A stretch of 22,558 nt of DNA. It comes from DASSHC01 sp035693105 (GTDB taxonomy: Bacteria; Chloroflexota; Chloroflexia; Thermomicrobiales; Thermomicrobiaceae). Where the stretch lies: the NCBI GenBank assembly GCA_035693105.1, contig DASSHC010000508.1, positions 1-22,558 of the forward strand, in the 5' to 3' direction. This document shows positions 14,195 through 22,558 of this stretch, piece after piece (the stretch's first letter is position 1; every line of letters starts with the position of its first letter). The notes under the pieces were generated by a model that worked only from the letters and a program-made list of their open reading frames with translations, searched no databases and was not told where the DNA came from. The translations under genes and the position numbers were made by a program.

Positions 14195-15910
14195 ATGCCG
14201 CTCGACGACAACCTGTTCCCGCTCCTTCCGACCAGCACGATCTCCGAACGGCTGGCCAGCAGCACGCACATCCAGCACGACCTGCGGGTGCCGCTCCGCG
14301 ACGGCGTCGAACTCTCCCTGGACCTGATCCGACCCGACACGCCGGGGGCGTATCCGGTCGTCCTCCTGCGCACGCCGTACGACAAGACCCAAAGCCGCAC
14401 CCCGTTCCTGCACGAGTTGGCGCGACGCGGCTACATCGTCGCCCTGAACGATCTGCGCGGGCGCTTCAATTCGGATGGCGAATTCACGCCCTACATCCAC
14501 GACACGGACGACGGCTACGATGTCGTCGAGTGGCTGGCATCCCAGGAGTGGTGTGACGGCAACGTCGGCATGGCCGGCGGTTCCTGCGTGGCCCGCACGC
14601 AGTGGCTGGCCGCGGCGGCGAACCCGCCCCATCTGCGGGCCATCGTCCCCGTCGTGTCGCCGCCGGACGCCTATCTGAACGAACCGATCACCCACGGCTG
14701 CTTCCTCTTGCCGGTCAGCGAGTGGATGCTCTGGATGGGTCGTCGCTCCTGGCAACTGACCGACGCCGAGCCGATCTACACCCAGCTGCAGCCGTATTTC
14801 AACACTCTGCCGCTGGCCGACGTCGCGCGGGCGGCCGGCATCCAATCGCGCTGGTGGGACGAATGGATGCAGCACCCCAACCTCGACGCCTACTGGAAGC
14901 GTGGCTCCTACATGCACGCCTGGGGGCAGATGTCGGTCGCGGCGCTCAATATCAGCGGCTGGTGGGACATGAACTTCCCCGGCGCGCACCTGAACTTCAG
15001 CGGGATGCGCGCGCATGCCCGCAGCGATGTCCTCCGCACGGGCCAGAAACTCATCATCGGCCCCTGGCCGCACCGGGTGAACCGCACCCGCACCCTCAAC
15101 GGGCTGGACTTCGGCGAGCAGGCCATCATCAACCTGGAGCAGTACCAACTGCGCTTTTACGATCGCTGGCTGAAAGGCGTCGACAACGGCATCGACGCCG
15201 AGCCGCCCGTGTACGTGTTCGTGCTCGGGGCCAATGAATGGTGGGCCGAATCGGATTGGCCGCCGCCCGATGCCGAGGAGGTGCCGTTCTATCTCCACTC
15301 GCGGGGCCACGCCAATCGGCTGACGGGCGACGGCGGGCTCTCGACCGAGCCGCCCGGTGAGGAGCCCGCAGACGCCTACCGCTACGACCCGCGTGATCCA
15401 AACGGCATGCTCTGGCGGATCGCGGATGGCCCGGTCGACGATCGCCTGCCGGCCATTCGCGACGACATGTTGTGCTACACCTCCGAGGTGCTCGACGAGT
15501 CGCTCACCGTCGTCGGCCCGGTCTCGGTCACGCTCTACGCCGCATCGTCCGCGCGCGACACCGACTGGCATGTGCGACTGTGCGACGTGCATCCTGACGG
15601 CTCGGCACGCTTCCTGTGCCACGGCATGCTGCGGGCGCGTTTCCGTGAGTCGTTCGAGCAGCCGCGGTTGCTCAAGCCGGGCGAGGTCTACGCCTTTACC
15701 TTCGGGGCCGACGCCTGCGGGGTGCGCTTCCTGCCGGGCCACCGCATTCGTGTCGAAGTGACCAGTTCGTGGTTCCCCGAGTACGACCGCAATACCAATG
15801 CGGGCGCGGAGAACAACTTCCTCGACGCTCAGGTAGTCGTCGCCACCAATCGCATCTTCCACGAGCGGGGGAGAGCATCGCACGTGACATTGCCGGTCGT
15901 CCGCAGATAG
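14195..15910 (+). CDS. CocE/NonD family alpha/beta-hydrolase (X-Pro dipeptidyl-peptidase S15 type)
   Basis: A 571-aa enzyme with the two-part layout of the CocE family. The hydrolase domain (about 25-320) has nucleophile Ser130 in GMAGGSCV, Asp258 in SGWWDMNF and His293 in IGPWPHR. The C-terminal jelly-roll domain (about 350-565) has VVGPVSVTLYAASSARDTDW, GMLRARFRES and the late motif RIRVEVTSSWFPEYDRN. Members hydrolyse esters, amides or beta-lactam-like substrates; the natural substrate is unknown. Ser is followed by Cys where Tyr is usual. GGAGG lies 5 nt before ATG 14195; the open frame upstream to 13919 lacks family-like sequence. It is monocistronic, ending convergent to the DUF998 gene. 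Confidence 0.9.
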   Translation: MPLDDNLFPLLPTSTISERLASSTHIQHDLRVPLRDGVELSLDLIRPDTPGAYPVVLLRTPYDKTQSRTPFLHELARRGYIVALNDLRGRFNSDGEFTPYIHDTDDGYDVVEWLASQEWCDGNVGMAGGSCVARTQWLAAAANPPHLRAIVPVVSPPDAYLNEPITHGCFLLPVSEWMLWMGRRSWQLTDAEPIYTQLQPYFNTLPLADVARAAGIQSRWWDEWMQHPNLDAYWKRGSYMHAWGQMSVAALNISGWWDMNFPGAHLNFSGMRAHARSDVLRTGQKLIIGPWPHRVNRTRTLNGLDFGEQAIINLEQYQLRFYDRWLKGVDNGIDAEPPVYVFVLGANEWWAESDWPPPDAEEVPFYLHSRGHANRLTGDGGLSTEPPGEEPADAYRYDPRDPNGMLWRIADGPVDDRLPAIRDDMLCYTSEVLDESLTVVGPVSVTLYAASSARDTDWHVRLCDVHPDGSARFLCHGMLRARFRESFEQPRLLKPGEVYAFTFGADACGVRFLPGHRIRVEVTSSWFPEYDRNTNAGAENNFLDAQVVVATNRIFHERGRASHVTLPVVRR

Positions 15911-15943
15911 CAGCGATGCTCACCGGTGGATTCCCGCCCGAGT

Positions 15944-15981
15944 ACGCTGCCGCTCCTGGCCGACGCCGCAGCGGCAACGCT
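15944..15981. terminator. Possible bidirectional hairpin between convergent genes
   Basis: TGCCGCT (15948-15954) and AGCGGCA (15970-15976) pair perfectly over a 15-nt loop, and flanking bases extend the stem imperfectly. It lies in the 78-bp gap between the CocE stop (15910) and the DUF998 stop (15989). No T-run is present, so efficiency is uncertain. Confidence 0.35.
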
Positions 15982-15988
15982 GACAGCA

Positions 15989-16738
15989 TCAAGAGCGCGG
16001 ATCGCCCGCAAGCATTTGGCGAAGTGTGCTCCAGATGGTCGGGGTGGCACCGCGCTCACCGACCGCGCCGCTGCGCAGCAGGCCAGTGGCCAGGATCGCG
16101 ATCCAGAGTATCGGCGCGTAGGCGGTGACACGCTCCTCGAGCCCCATCCACGGGGTCGGTTCGTTGGCGGTCATGGCGCCGGTCTGCATGCTCATCACGA
16201 GGCCGGACACCAGCGTGACGAGGATGATCCCATACGAGAAGTAGCGGAACCGCGTACCGAGCAATCTGGAGCCGAAGCCGACGGACAACAGGAAAAAGAT
16301 CGGCATCCCGAGGCCATACCACGCATGCAGCTGGTTGCGCAGCGTGTCCTGGCCGGCGGCGATGATCTCGCGCGTGGCCATCGGGAAGACTATCCCACCC
16401 ACGAAACCCCACACGGCCTCCGCGGCCAAGAGGGCTCCGGCAATGCGCCCCGCATGCCTGCCTCTGGCGGCCCTCCAGACGCCGACACCGAAGGCAAGCA
16501 TCAACACGGTGTAGGGGATGCCGCTGAGCACCATCATGAAGATCCGTGTCGGCGCTCCTTGGGCCGACAACTCGCTGATGGTCTGATCGACGTAGCTGTA
16601 GCCGGGGTAGCGCATGGATCCAGTAACATCGAACGCGAGCCACCACGCGGCAGCGACGACACCGCAGCCGAGCAAGCCCGCCGTGATCGTCGCACGACAT
16701 GGACGGGCAAGGCGCGGTGATTGTGGTAGTGCAGTCAT
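15989..16738 (-). CDS. DUF998 family membrane protein
   Basis: A 249-aa protein with six predicted membrane helices (starting at about residues 18, 68, 100, 140, 170 and 210) and the conserved first-loop sequence YPGYSYVDQTISELSAQGAP typical of DUF998. The function of the family is unknown. The chosen ATG 16738 begins MTALPQSP; its ribosome binding site is weak. Longer frames to 16777 or 16861 add Arg/Cys-rich sequence unlike the family. It is third in a minus-strand row after the SRPBCC and DUF1579-like genes, 70 nt after the latter, so probably co-transcribed. Confidence 0.82.
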   Translation of the reverse strand: MTALPQSPRLARPCRATITAGLLGCGVVAAAWWLAFDVTGSMRYPGYSYVDQTISELSAQGAPTRIFMMVLSGIPYTVLMLAFGVGVWRAARGRHAGRIAGALLAAEAVWGFVGGIVFPMATREIIAAGQDTLRNQLHAWYGLGMPIFFLLSVGFGSRLLGTRFRYFSYGIILVTLVSGLVMSMQTGAMTANEPTPWMGLEERVTAYAPILWIAILATGLLRSGAVGERGATPTIWSTLRQMLAGDPRS

Positions 16739-16808
16739 GTTCCGACCATCGTTCCCGGCTGGTTCGCGGCGCCTCATCGCAGCGCAGCATGGCACGGGTG
16801 ACAGGGCG

Positions 16809-17357
16809 TCATCCTTTACCTGCCGCAGGCACGACACTGGCCTCCAGCGGCGTGCAGACATACTCCTCGACCAGGATCCAGGGGCCGCCCGCGACCGCGC
16901 GCTCGTTGCGCCAGGTGACGCGCCCGGCGTCGTCCCGTTCCCAGACGAGCCGCAGCCGCACCGGCTGCTCGCCGGCCAGCTCGTTGATGAATCGGTCTCC
17001 TTCGATGTAGCCGCGCAGGAGGCTGGCGCTGCCGTTGCTGTCGACGTAGGTCACGCGATACTCACCGGCACGCGCATCCCAGCCGACCACGTAGTGGGCT
17101 TTCCAGGTGATCAGTTTCTCGCCGGCGACGAACTGATCCTGCTCGAAGTCGCCAGCGAGCCAGGCACCGTCGATGAGCGGCTGGAACACGGCCTTCCCGG
17201 CCGCTTGCATGGCCGGCGAGCCGGGTCCCATGCCCCCGGCCTTGACCGTACCCACCCAGCGGCAGTCGAACAGGAACGGGCGGAGCGCCGCCATCTCCGC
17301 TCCCGCCAGAACCGGCGCGGGCGGCTGCCACGGGATCCTCTGCGACTCGTGAGCCAT
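16809..17357 (-). CDS. DUF1579-like (calycin-type beta-barrel) protein
   Basis: A 182-aa soluble protein rich in alternating beta-strand patterns: DCRWVGTV (about 31-38), AWLAGDFEQDQFVAGEK (65-81), VVGWDARAGEYRVTYVDSNG (90-109), then VRLRLVWERDDAGRVTWRNE. The order 'measured quantity, carrier strand, W-D, time-course strand' resembles DUF1579/lipocalin-like proteins of unknown function. GGAGGT lies 7 nt before ATG 17357. It is 45 nt downstream of the SRPBCC gene, in the same unit. Family assignment is by eye and tentative. Confidence 0.6.
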   Translation of the reverse strand: MAHESQRIPWQPPAPVLAGAEMAALRPFLFDCRWVGTVKAGGMGPGSPAMQAAGKAVFQPLIDGAWLAGDFEQDQFVAGEKLITWKAHYVVGWDARAGEYRVTYVDSNGSASLLRGYIEGDRFINELAGEQPVRLRLVWERDDAGRVTWRNERAVAGGPWILVEEYVCTPLEASVVPAAGKG

Positions 17358-17402
17358 TCCGGCCACCTCCAATTCGAGGAGCGATCGCGAGCGACCCGTG
17401 AT

Positions 17403-18122
17403 TCAGCCCGTGGTCGCCGCCAGGGGCTCCGGCTGCGTGACCGCCACCGATTCCGTCTTGACGTCGCCACGTTGTTCCGCCAGGCGCTTCAGATTCCTGA
17501 ACTGCCGCGTCTGCATGATCCAGTGCTCGAGATCCAGGAAGAGCACGCGCACGAGCGGCTGCAACCAGCGCGGCTGAAACGCCCAGTAGCCGCTGACGAT
17601 GAGCCGGGTGCGGCCATCCGGCAGCGGCTCCAGCAGGAAGCCCCAGAGCGAGTCGGTGAAGAACCGCGGCCGCGGCTCCACCGGGTCGAACCACCGCCCC
17701 TTCAGATCGAACGAGGCGCGTAACCCCAGGAAGCGCTCGGGCTCAAGTGCCGCCACCGCCCAGGCGCGGCTGGTGATGCCCTCTCGCGGCCCGAGGAAGT
17801 CTCTCAGCTTGATGTCCTGCCATTCGGGATGGAGATCCGCGGCGCTGGGCTGGCCAAAGTTGTCCAGGCGATCCCAGGAGTACCAACCGGCGCGCCCGTA
17901 GCCCATCTGTGCCAGCCAGGGCCAGACCCGTGAAGGCGGTGCGTCGATCGTCACCGCCATGGTCGCCGAGCGTTCGCCCCCGGAAATCAACTCGGATCCC
18001 GGGAACGGCTGCGCGACCTCATCGTCCGTGGCGCCCCAGCGGAGGAGCCGAGGACGCACGGCCACGGCGTAGCTCGCCACCGCGACACCAAGGATGCTCA
18101 CGAGCTTGCGGGATGTATTCAT
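17403..18122 (-). CDS. SRPBCC superfamily protein with N-terminal membrane anchor
   Basis: A 239-aa protein. Residues about 6-23 form a short hydrophobic anchor. The sequence then has the typical WGATDDEVAQPFPGSELI and ITIDAPPSRVWPWLAQMGYG blocks, then GWYSWDRLDNFG, of a recurrent SRPBCC (START/Bet v 1-like) group. The fold makes a deep pocket for a hydrophobic ligand and is used by aromatase/cyclases and lipid-binding proteins. GAGAGG lies 8 nt before ATG 18122. It is first in the minus-strand trio and divergent from the YdhR-like/monooxygenase pair. No catalytic assignment can be made. Confidence 0.8.
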   Translation of the reverse strand: MNTSRKLVSILGVAVASYAVAVRPRLLRWGATDDEVAQPFPGSELISGGERSATMAVTIDAPPSRVWPWLAQMGYGRAGWYSWDRLDNFGQPSAADLHPEWQDIKLRDFLGPREGITSRAWAVAALEPERFLGLRASFDLKGRWFDPVEPRPRFFTDSLWGFLLEPLPDGRTRLIVSGYWAFQPRWLQPLVRVLFLDLEHWIMQTRQFRNLKRLAEQRGDVKTESVAVTQPEPLAATTG

Positions 18123-18519
18123 GATGAATTCCTCTCTCGTGCGTCAGACCGGTCATGCTGGAGTCTTGCGCGACTCCGCGGCGAGCGGGATCCGGGGGCG
18201 AGCGAACTCGAATGAAGCCGGCAGGCGGCGGGGGAAAGGAGTCGATTGCGGCGATTGCGGCGCCCATCATCATGCCTCCGGCAGGAGCGTAGTCATCAGG
18301 GCATGGCAAAGGCGTCACGCTCCACCGGCGCACCGTATCAAGTTCGTGTCACGCGGGGTCACGCCGGGCACGAGACAGACTGCTACGCGTTTGTCATACC
18401 CAGTCACCGGCCGTTGTCGCGTTTGATGCGGGTACGAGCCGAGACTGGAGGTGAATCCGACCAGCGAACCGTCAGGGCGGCCGATTCTCATGCGCTGGTC
18501 AACGGTGAAGGAGCGATCC
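18123..18519. other. 397-nt divergent intergenic region
   Basis: This lies between the SRPBCC start (minus) and the YdhR-like start (plus). It holds a perfect 6-bp dyad GGAGTC-TTGCGC-GACTCC (18160-18177), about 40 bp upstream of the SRPBCC gene, and a tandem GTCACGC (18348-18364 area). I found no convincing -35/-10 pair and no supported gene; overlapping open frames lack ribosome binding sites and family features. It presumably contains both promoters. Confidence 0.4.
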
Positions 18520-19194
18520 ATGACCCAGCTACTGCCCGAGAGCGTGCACGGCTCCGGGCCTTCGACACCCGCTCCGCCAAGCGAGACCATATCGCGTGAT
18601 CGAAACGTGCCTGCCGGAGGCAAGCCGATACTCGACCAACCGCCCCTGCACTACCAGGAAGCAGCCTGCGCCGTGCTTCGCTGCGTGGCCAACACGGCGA
18701 AGTTGCTTGCCCAACGCCGCATCCACCAACCGGCCGGGCACCTCGGCCTGCGACTGCGTTTCGCCGACGGCACATCGGCCCGCGTCTATCGGGAGACGGT
18801 CGTCGCCGGAGAACTGCCCCGGGATCCGTGTGTCCTGCTGGTTGCCTTTCGCCTGCATGCGGTGCGTGGCTTCGGCCACTCCCTCTTCCGCTGGGAGAGC
18901 CTGCTCAACACGCCGCTCTTCGTGGGCTTCCCTGGCTTCGGCTCCAAGCTCTGGCTGGCCCACGACCAGCACGGCGTCTATCGGGGGGTCTATCAGTGGG
19001 ACGGCGTCGAGCGCGCGGACCACTACGCGCGTGCCCTGTGGCGGGTCCTGAGGCTGGGCTGTACGCCGGAGACGATCCACTACATCGTGCTGCCTGGTCT
19101 GCACCGCGACGACGTGCTCGCCGCGCCGAGCCTCCTGGAAACCGTCCTGCCGGGGGAAGCACGGGCCTGGTGGCGCCTGGTCGGGGCCGCATGA
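18520..19194 (+). CDS. YdhR-like ferredoxin-fold protein (unknown function)
   Basis: A 224-aa protein. The middle and C-terminal part has FVGFPGFGSKLWLAHDQHGV (about 131-150), then YRGVYQWDG and ADHYARALWRVL. This resembles the 'PGF-x-SK-x-W ... YGGVYLW' pattern of YdhR/antibiotic-biosynthesis-monooxygenase folds. The N-terminal 120 residues are unrecognised. AAGGAG lies 6 nt before ATG 18520. It overlaps the FAD monooxygenase by ATGA, so the two are translated together and probably act on the same substrate. Fold-level assignment only. Confidence 0.55.
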   Translation: MTQLLPESVHGSGPSTPAPPSETISRDRNVPAGGKPILDQPPLHYQEAACAVLRCVANTAKLLAQRRIHQPAGHLGLRLRFADGTSARVYRETVVAGELPRDPCVLLVAFRLHAVRGFGHSLFRWESLLNTPLFVGFPGFGSKLWLAHDQHGVYRGVYQWDGVERADHYARALWRVLRLGCTPETIHYIVLPGLHRDDVLAAPSLLETVLPGEARAWWRLVGAA

Positions 19195-20747
19195 CGCGGG
19201 CGCCGTCTGTGTTGGTGGTCGGCGCGGGACCGGCTGGTCTCGCGCTGGCCCTCCAGGCGCACGCGCACGGCGCTCGCGTCAGGGTGATCGAACGCCGGCA
19301 AGAGGCGTCGCGGCCGTCCCGCGCGCTCATCCTGCATCCCCGCACGCTCGAAGTGCTGCGCCCGCTCGGCGTGACCGATGCCTTGCTCGGACGCGCCGAG
19401 ATCGCCCCCGCGGCCAGGCTGCACCTCGGTGCTCACGTGGCGCACACCAGTCTCGCGAACCTGGCGCTGCCGGATACGGCGTTCCCCCACCTGACGCTGA
19501 TTCGGCAGATGGCGGTCGAGGAGGTGCTGGAGCGGGCGCTCGCGGAGCGCGGGGCCGCGGTGGAGCGCGGCAGCGAGCTTCTTGACCTGCGTGAGCAAGG
19601 GACCGGCCTCTGGGCCACGCTGCGCACACCCTCTGGCATTGATGAGACCGCCTACGACTTCGTGGCCGGCTGCGACGGACCGGAGAGCACAGTCCGCGGG
19701 CTCGCCGGCATCGGCTGGGCGGGCGGCACCTATCGCCAGGAGGCCGTGCTCGCCGATGTCGAGCTGGCCGGGAGCCTGGCGCAGGGCGAGGCGCACGTCG
19801 TCGTGGGATCGGACGGGCTGCTCTTTCTCTTCGCACTCGGTGAACGCGCGACCTGGCGGTTGCTGGCAACCCGGCTGGCCGAGCACGACCTGGTGCCGTT
19901 CGGCGGGCCCGGCCCCGTCGTGCCGCTCGCCGAGCTGGAGACCATGCTCGCCCACGCGAGCCTCGACGCGCGGATCACCAAGCTGGTCTGGTCGGCTCGC
20001 TACCCGCTGCAGCACCGGCTGGCCACGCACTTCCGGCGTGGCCGGCTCTTCCTGGTCGGGGACGCCGCCCATGCGTTTTCACCGGCGACTGGACAGGGGA
20101 TGAATACGGCCATCCAGGACGCGCTTAACCTGGGCTGGAAGCTCGCCTTCGCCGCCGGCCCGCACGCTCCGCTGCTCGACTCCTACGAACTCGAGCGTCG
20201 CCCGGCCGATCGTCGCCTGCTGGCGCTCACCCACCTGGTCTTCTGGGCCGAGGCGGGCAGCGGGCGCCTGCCGCGGCTGCTGCGCGGCGGGCTCGCCCCC
20301 CGGCTTGTCTGGGCGGCTCCGGTCGTCCTAGCCCGCCGCCGGCTGATCGCGCGTCTGATGCGCGGCGTTTCCCAACTGAGCCTTGCCTACCCCGCCAGCC
20401 CGCTGTCGATGGACGGAACACCGCGGCTGCGCGCGGGCCCGCGCCCCGGCCGGCGGCTCCCAGACGCGATCGTCTGCGCCGACGGCCGCCGCGTTCGCCT
20501 GCACGCCCTCCTGGCGCAGCCAGGCGTCCATCTTCTCCTGCAACGCGACGCGTCCTCCGACCAGCTCACGCTCGGCCCCCGGATCACGCTCCATCACCTG
20601 ACAAGCTGGCCAGGGCGCGGAGTCGTCGCCATCCGCCCCGATGGCTACGTCGGATTTCGTTGTGGGGTGGTCGATCCCGTCCAGCTCCGTGCCTGGCTCG
20701 AACGAGTCGGCGCCGACGCGGCGAGCGGAGCCGTGTGGCTGGCGTGA
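19191..20747 (+). CDS. FAD-dependent aromatic monooxygenase (class A, FAD_binding_3)
   Basis: A 518-aa class A flavoprotein hydroxylase. It has the Rossmann GXGXXG (VVGAGPAGLALA, residues 9-20), the DG motif (GCDGPESTVR, about 160-169) and the GD motif (LVGDAAHAFSPATGQGMNTA, about 288-307), as in PHBH/MhpA-type enzymes. The C-terminal 120 residues form the thioredoxin-like tail (PGRRLPDA ... RPDGYVGFR). These enzymes insert oxygen into phenolic rings using NAD(P)H. Start ATG 19191 overlaps the upstream gene stop by four bases. Partners nearby (YdhR-like, SRPBCC) are the kinds seen in polyketide or aromatic tailoring; substrate unknown. Confidence 0.92.
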   Translation: MTRAPSVLVVGAGPAGLALALQAHAHGARVRVIERRQEASRPSRALILHPRTLEVLRPLGVTDALLGRAEIAPAARLHLGAHVAHTSLANLALPDTAFPHLTLIRQMAVEEVLERALAERGAAVERGSELLDLREQGTGLWATLRTPSGIDETAYDFVAGCDGPESTVRGLAGIGWAGGTYRQEAVLADVELAGSLAQGEAHVVVGSDGLLFLFALGERATWRLLATRLAEHDLVPFGGPGPVVPLAELETMLAHASLDARITKLVWSARYPLQHRLATHFRRGRLFLVGDAAHAFSPATGQGMNTAIQDALNLGWKLAFAAGPHAPLLDSYELERRPADRRLLALTHLVFWAEAGSGRLPRLLRGGLAPRLVWAAPVVLARRRLIARLMRGVSQLSLAYPASPLSMDGTPRLRAGPRPGRRLPDAIVCADGRRVRLHALLAQPGVHLLLQRDASSDQLTLGPRITLHHLTSWPGRGVVAIRPDGYVGFRCGVVDPVQLRAWLERVGADAASGAVWLA

Positions 20748-20762
20748 ACGCTCCTGGGGCCG

Positions 20763-20776
20763 GGCGCGAGCGCGCC
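20763..20776. terminator. Short GC hairpin between convergent genes
   Basis: GGCGC (20763-20767) and GCGCC (20772-20776) pair over a GAGC loop in the 36-bp gap between the monooxygenase stop and the permease stop. Short, without a T-run; weak candidate. Confidence 0.25.
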
Positions 20777-20783
20777 TGCCGCG

Positions 20784-22558
20784 CTACTGCTCCCCCAGCC
20801 GTAGCACGCTGCCGAGGCTGATGCGCTGCAGCAGGACCGTCACCAGGGCCACGGCCGCCGCCACCGTGACGATCAGGGCCAGCGCGATGGCGGTGATCGC
20901 CCAGCGGTCGACCACCAGCGCGCCCGAGGCGCCCGGGCCGATGAAAGTTGAGAGGTCCAGCCCCGGCGCGATCAAGTGCACCACCACCACGCCGAGCGCG
21001 ATGCCGAGGATCAGCGCCAGCAGCGTCGTCGGCGCCTGCTCGGCCACCGTCAGCCAGATCGCCTGGCGCCAGGAGAGCCCTAACGTGCGCAGGTAGGCCA
21101 GGTCGCGCGCCCGCGAGCGGCCGGACAGCGCCAGGGTCAGCCCGACCGCCAGCGCCGAGTAGACGATCGCCACGATCAGCCCGAGGCGGAAGCCGTTGGC
21201 CGAGCCGGCGATCAGCGGCGAGTCGTGCACCGAGGCGTACTGCTCCGAGCGCGAGACCAGCGTCGCCAGCGGCGCCGCCTGCTTGAGCGCGGCGCGGATC
21301 GGCGCGGCGGCGCTGGCCGGGCCGCGCACGAAAAGCTCGTTGGGTTTGATCGTGCCGCCGCGCGGGCCGATCGCCGCCAGCGCCGCTTGCACGCTGGAAG
21401 TCTGTGTCACCACGAAGGGGGAGTCGAGCGACAGCCCGGCGAACTGCTCGCGCACCTGCACGGCCTGGAAGGTCAGATCCTGGTCGTTGAGGTGCAGCGC
21501 GAAGGTATCGCCGGGGCGCAGCGGCTGGTTGCCGTTCCAGAACTGCGACACCAGCGCCGGAATCGGGTGATTGGGCGTGCCGATGCCGGCGCTCGGCCTG
21601 GCGAAGAGCGCCGGCGGCAGCGGGTCGACCGGCCGCCCGGCGTTGACCCGGGCGTAGGCGTCGGGGTCGAGCGCCAGGAAGCTGACCGTGCCGGGGAAGC
21701 CGCCCGAGCCGCCGGAGGTCACGTCGGCCTGGTGGTAGGCCGCGGCCACCGCCTGCACGCCGGGCACCGTCGTGAGGTCCAACTCCTTGGGCAGCTCGAT
21801 GTCCAGGAACGACTGGACCTGATAATCCGCCCCGACGACCGCCCAGGAGCTCTGCTTCTGCCCGACCTCGATGGTATGCAGCAGCACCGAGGAGAAGACG
21901 CTGACCGCGACCGAGAGGAGCAGCACCAGCAGCGGCACGCTGGTTACGGCGGACTGCCGCGCCAGGCGGCGGAAGCCGAGGAAGGGGACCAGATCGCGCC
22001 GGAAGGACGCCTGCCAGGCCAGCAGCCGCACCGGGAAGACGAAGAGGCGGCGCACGATCAGCCCCAGCGCCAGCCCGAGCAACAGCGGCACCGCGGCCAG
22101 GTAGGGATCGAAGCCACCGACCTGAGCGGCGGCGCTGTCTCCGGCCAGCCCGCGCCGCCGCAGCAGGTAGACCCCGGCCGCGGCCAGCACCACCACGAAG
22201 GCCTCGAAGACCAGCCGGCGGGGCGAGGGCCGGGCCGCCACCACCTCCTCGCGCTCGATCGTGCCCAGCGGACGGCGCGCGTTCGGCGCCGCCGCGCCCA
22301 CCAGCAGCGCCGTGGCGGCCAGCACGGTGACGCCGGCCGCCACCAGCGACCAGACGCTCGGGCGCGCCCGCACCAGCAGGTCGGCCAGCAGCAGCCCGAC
22401 GAGCGCCGCCGGGATGCAGAGCAGCAACCCCTCACTGGCCTGCCCCAGCAGGAGCTGGCGCGCCGAGGCGCCCCGTCCGCGCAGCGTGGCGATGGTGGCG
22501 CGCCGCTGCACCGCCACGAAGCTGGCCATCAGGCCGATGGTGGCCAGCGCCATCGCCA
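20784..22558 (-). CDS. FtsX/MacB-type ABC transporter permease (3' part, cut by window edge)
   Basis: The C-terminal 590 or so residues of a large FtsX-like permease; the start lies beyond the right edge. The visible part has a membrane block with the QRRATIATLRGRGASARQLL loop, four further helices, a large extracytoplasmic domain (roughly residues 230-440 of the visible part), and the C-terminal FtsX block with SRARDLAYLRTLGLSWRQAI followed by three helices. It ends RISLGSVLRLGEQ. Such permeases pair with a LolD/MacB-type ATPase and move lipoproteins or peptides, or transmit mechanical signals. No ATPase gene is in the window. It is convergent with the FAD monooxygenase. Confidence 0.9.
   Translation of the reverse strand, partial: AMALATIGLMASFVAVQRRATIATLRGRGASARQLLLGQASEGLLLCIPAALVGLLLADLLVRARPSVWSLVAAGVTVLAATALLVGAAAPNARRPLGTIEREEVVAARPSPRRLVFEAFVVVLAAAGVYLLRRRGLAGDSAAAQVGGFDPYLAAVPLLLGLALGLIVRRLFVFPVRLLAWQASFRRDLVPFLGFRRLARQSAVTSVPLLVLLLSVAVSVFSSVLLHTIEVGQKQSSWAVVGADYQVQSFLDIELPKELDLTTVPGVQAVAAAYHQADVTSGGSGGFPGTVSFLALDPDAYARVNAGRPVDPLPPALFARPSAGIGTPNHPIPALVSQFWNGNQPLRPGDTFALHLNDQDLTFQAVQVREQFAGLSLDSPFVVTQTSSVQAALAAIGPRGGTIKPNELFVRGPASAAAPIRAALKQAAPLATLVSRSEQYASVHDSPLIAGSANGFRLGLIVAIVYSALAVGLTLALSGRSRARDLAYLRTLGLSWRQAIWLTVAEQAPTTLLALILGIALGVVVVHLIAPGLDLSTFIGPGASGALVVDRWAITAIALALIVTVAAAVALVTVLLQRISLGSVLRLGEQ

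Noticed and set aside
13982..15883. Minus-strand open frame of 633 codons
   Set aside because: Antisense of the CocE-like hydrolase, which has Ser, Asp and His motifs in order; the minus frame has no recognisable domain.
1..22558. CRISPR arrays, tRNA or rRNA genes
   Set aside because: No regularly spaced direct repeats, cloverleaf or rRNA-like conserved stretches were seen on either strand by reading; a tRNAscan/Infernal run would settle it.

Overview
The window is 22.6 kb of high-GC bacterial DNA. The gene content (a kumamolisin-type S53 protease, a CocE/NonD hydrolase, an SRPBCC/flavin monooxygenase cluster, an Ala/Thr/Pro-rich lipoprotein linker) and intergenic 'CTTCGACxxxCTCAGG' palindromic repeats fit a Chloroflexota (Thermomicrobia-like) genome. 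That placement is an inference; there is no rRNA or other phylogenetic marker here. I saw no tRNA, rRNA or CRISPR array.

Region by region. (1) 1-4190: the 5' part of a minus-strand FRG-domain gene runs off the left edge. Divergent from it is a large FAD/Fe-S oxidoreductase (988 aa), followed 19 bp later by a MntA-HepT type toxin-antitoxin pair (nucleotidyltransferase plus HEPN RNase, coupled by a GTGA overlap). (2) 4190-4443: a nested palindromic repeat between convergent genes. (3) 4444-8330, all on the minus strand and visibly less GC-rich upstream of the protease: a kumamolisin-like S53 protease and, upstream of it, a three-gene cassette. The cassette has a strong promoter, a 188-aa Cys-free helical protein with acidic N-terminal and basic C-terminal halves, a 12-bp perfect hairpin, a SdpA-like membrane-anchored protein, and an HTTM/SdpB-like membrane protein with an ATGA overlap. 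(4) 8421-8787: a decayed second copy of the MNT antitoxin gene, split by a ~172-bp foldback (MITE-like) element with an 8-bp duplicated flank. (5) 8774-11626, minus strand: an MscS channel and an orphan family-5 solute-binding lipoprotein. (6) 11860-13735: an ArsR-type regulator and an MFS exporter in one operon, divergent from the lipoprotein, with near-consensus promoters on both sides. (7) 14195-15910: a CocE/NonD hydrolase behind a 459-nt non-coding leader with several hairpins. (8) 15989-20747: a minus-strand trio (SRPBCC, DUF1579-like, DUF998) divergent from a YdhR-like protein plus FAD monooxygenase pair. (9) 20784 to the right edge: the 3' part of a minus-strand FtsX/MacB-type ABC permease.

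The best candidate for an undescribed system is the 6222-8330 cassette. Its layout is that of an SDP-like peptide toxin locus (precursor, hairpin, SdpA-like, SdpB/HTTM-like), but the precursor does not look like SdpC and lacks cysteine. The second most informative stretch is 8421-8787, where homology to the intact MNT gene in the same window lets one read the insertion of a small foldback element.
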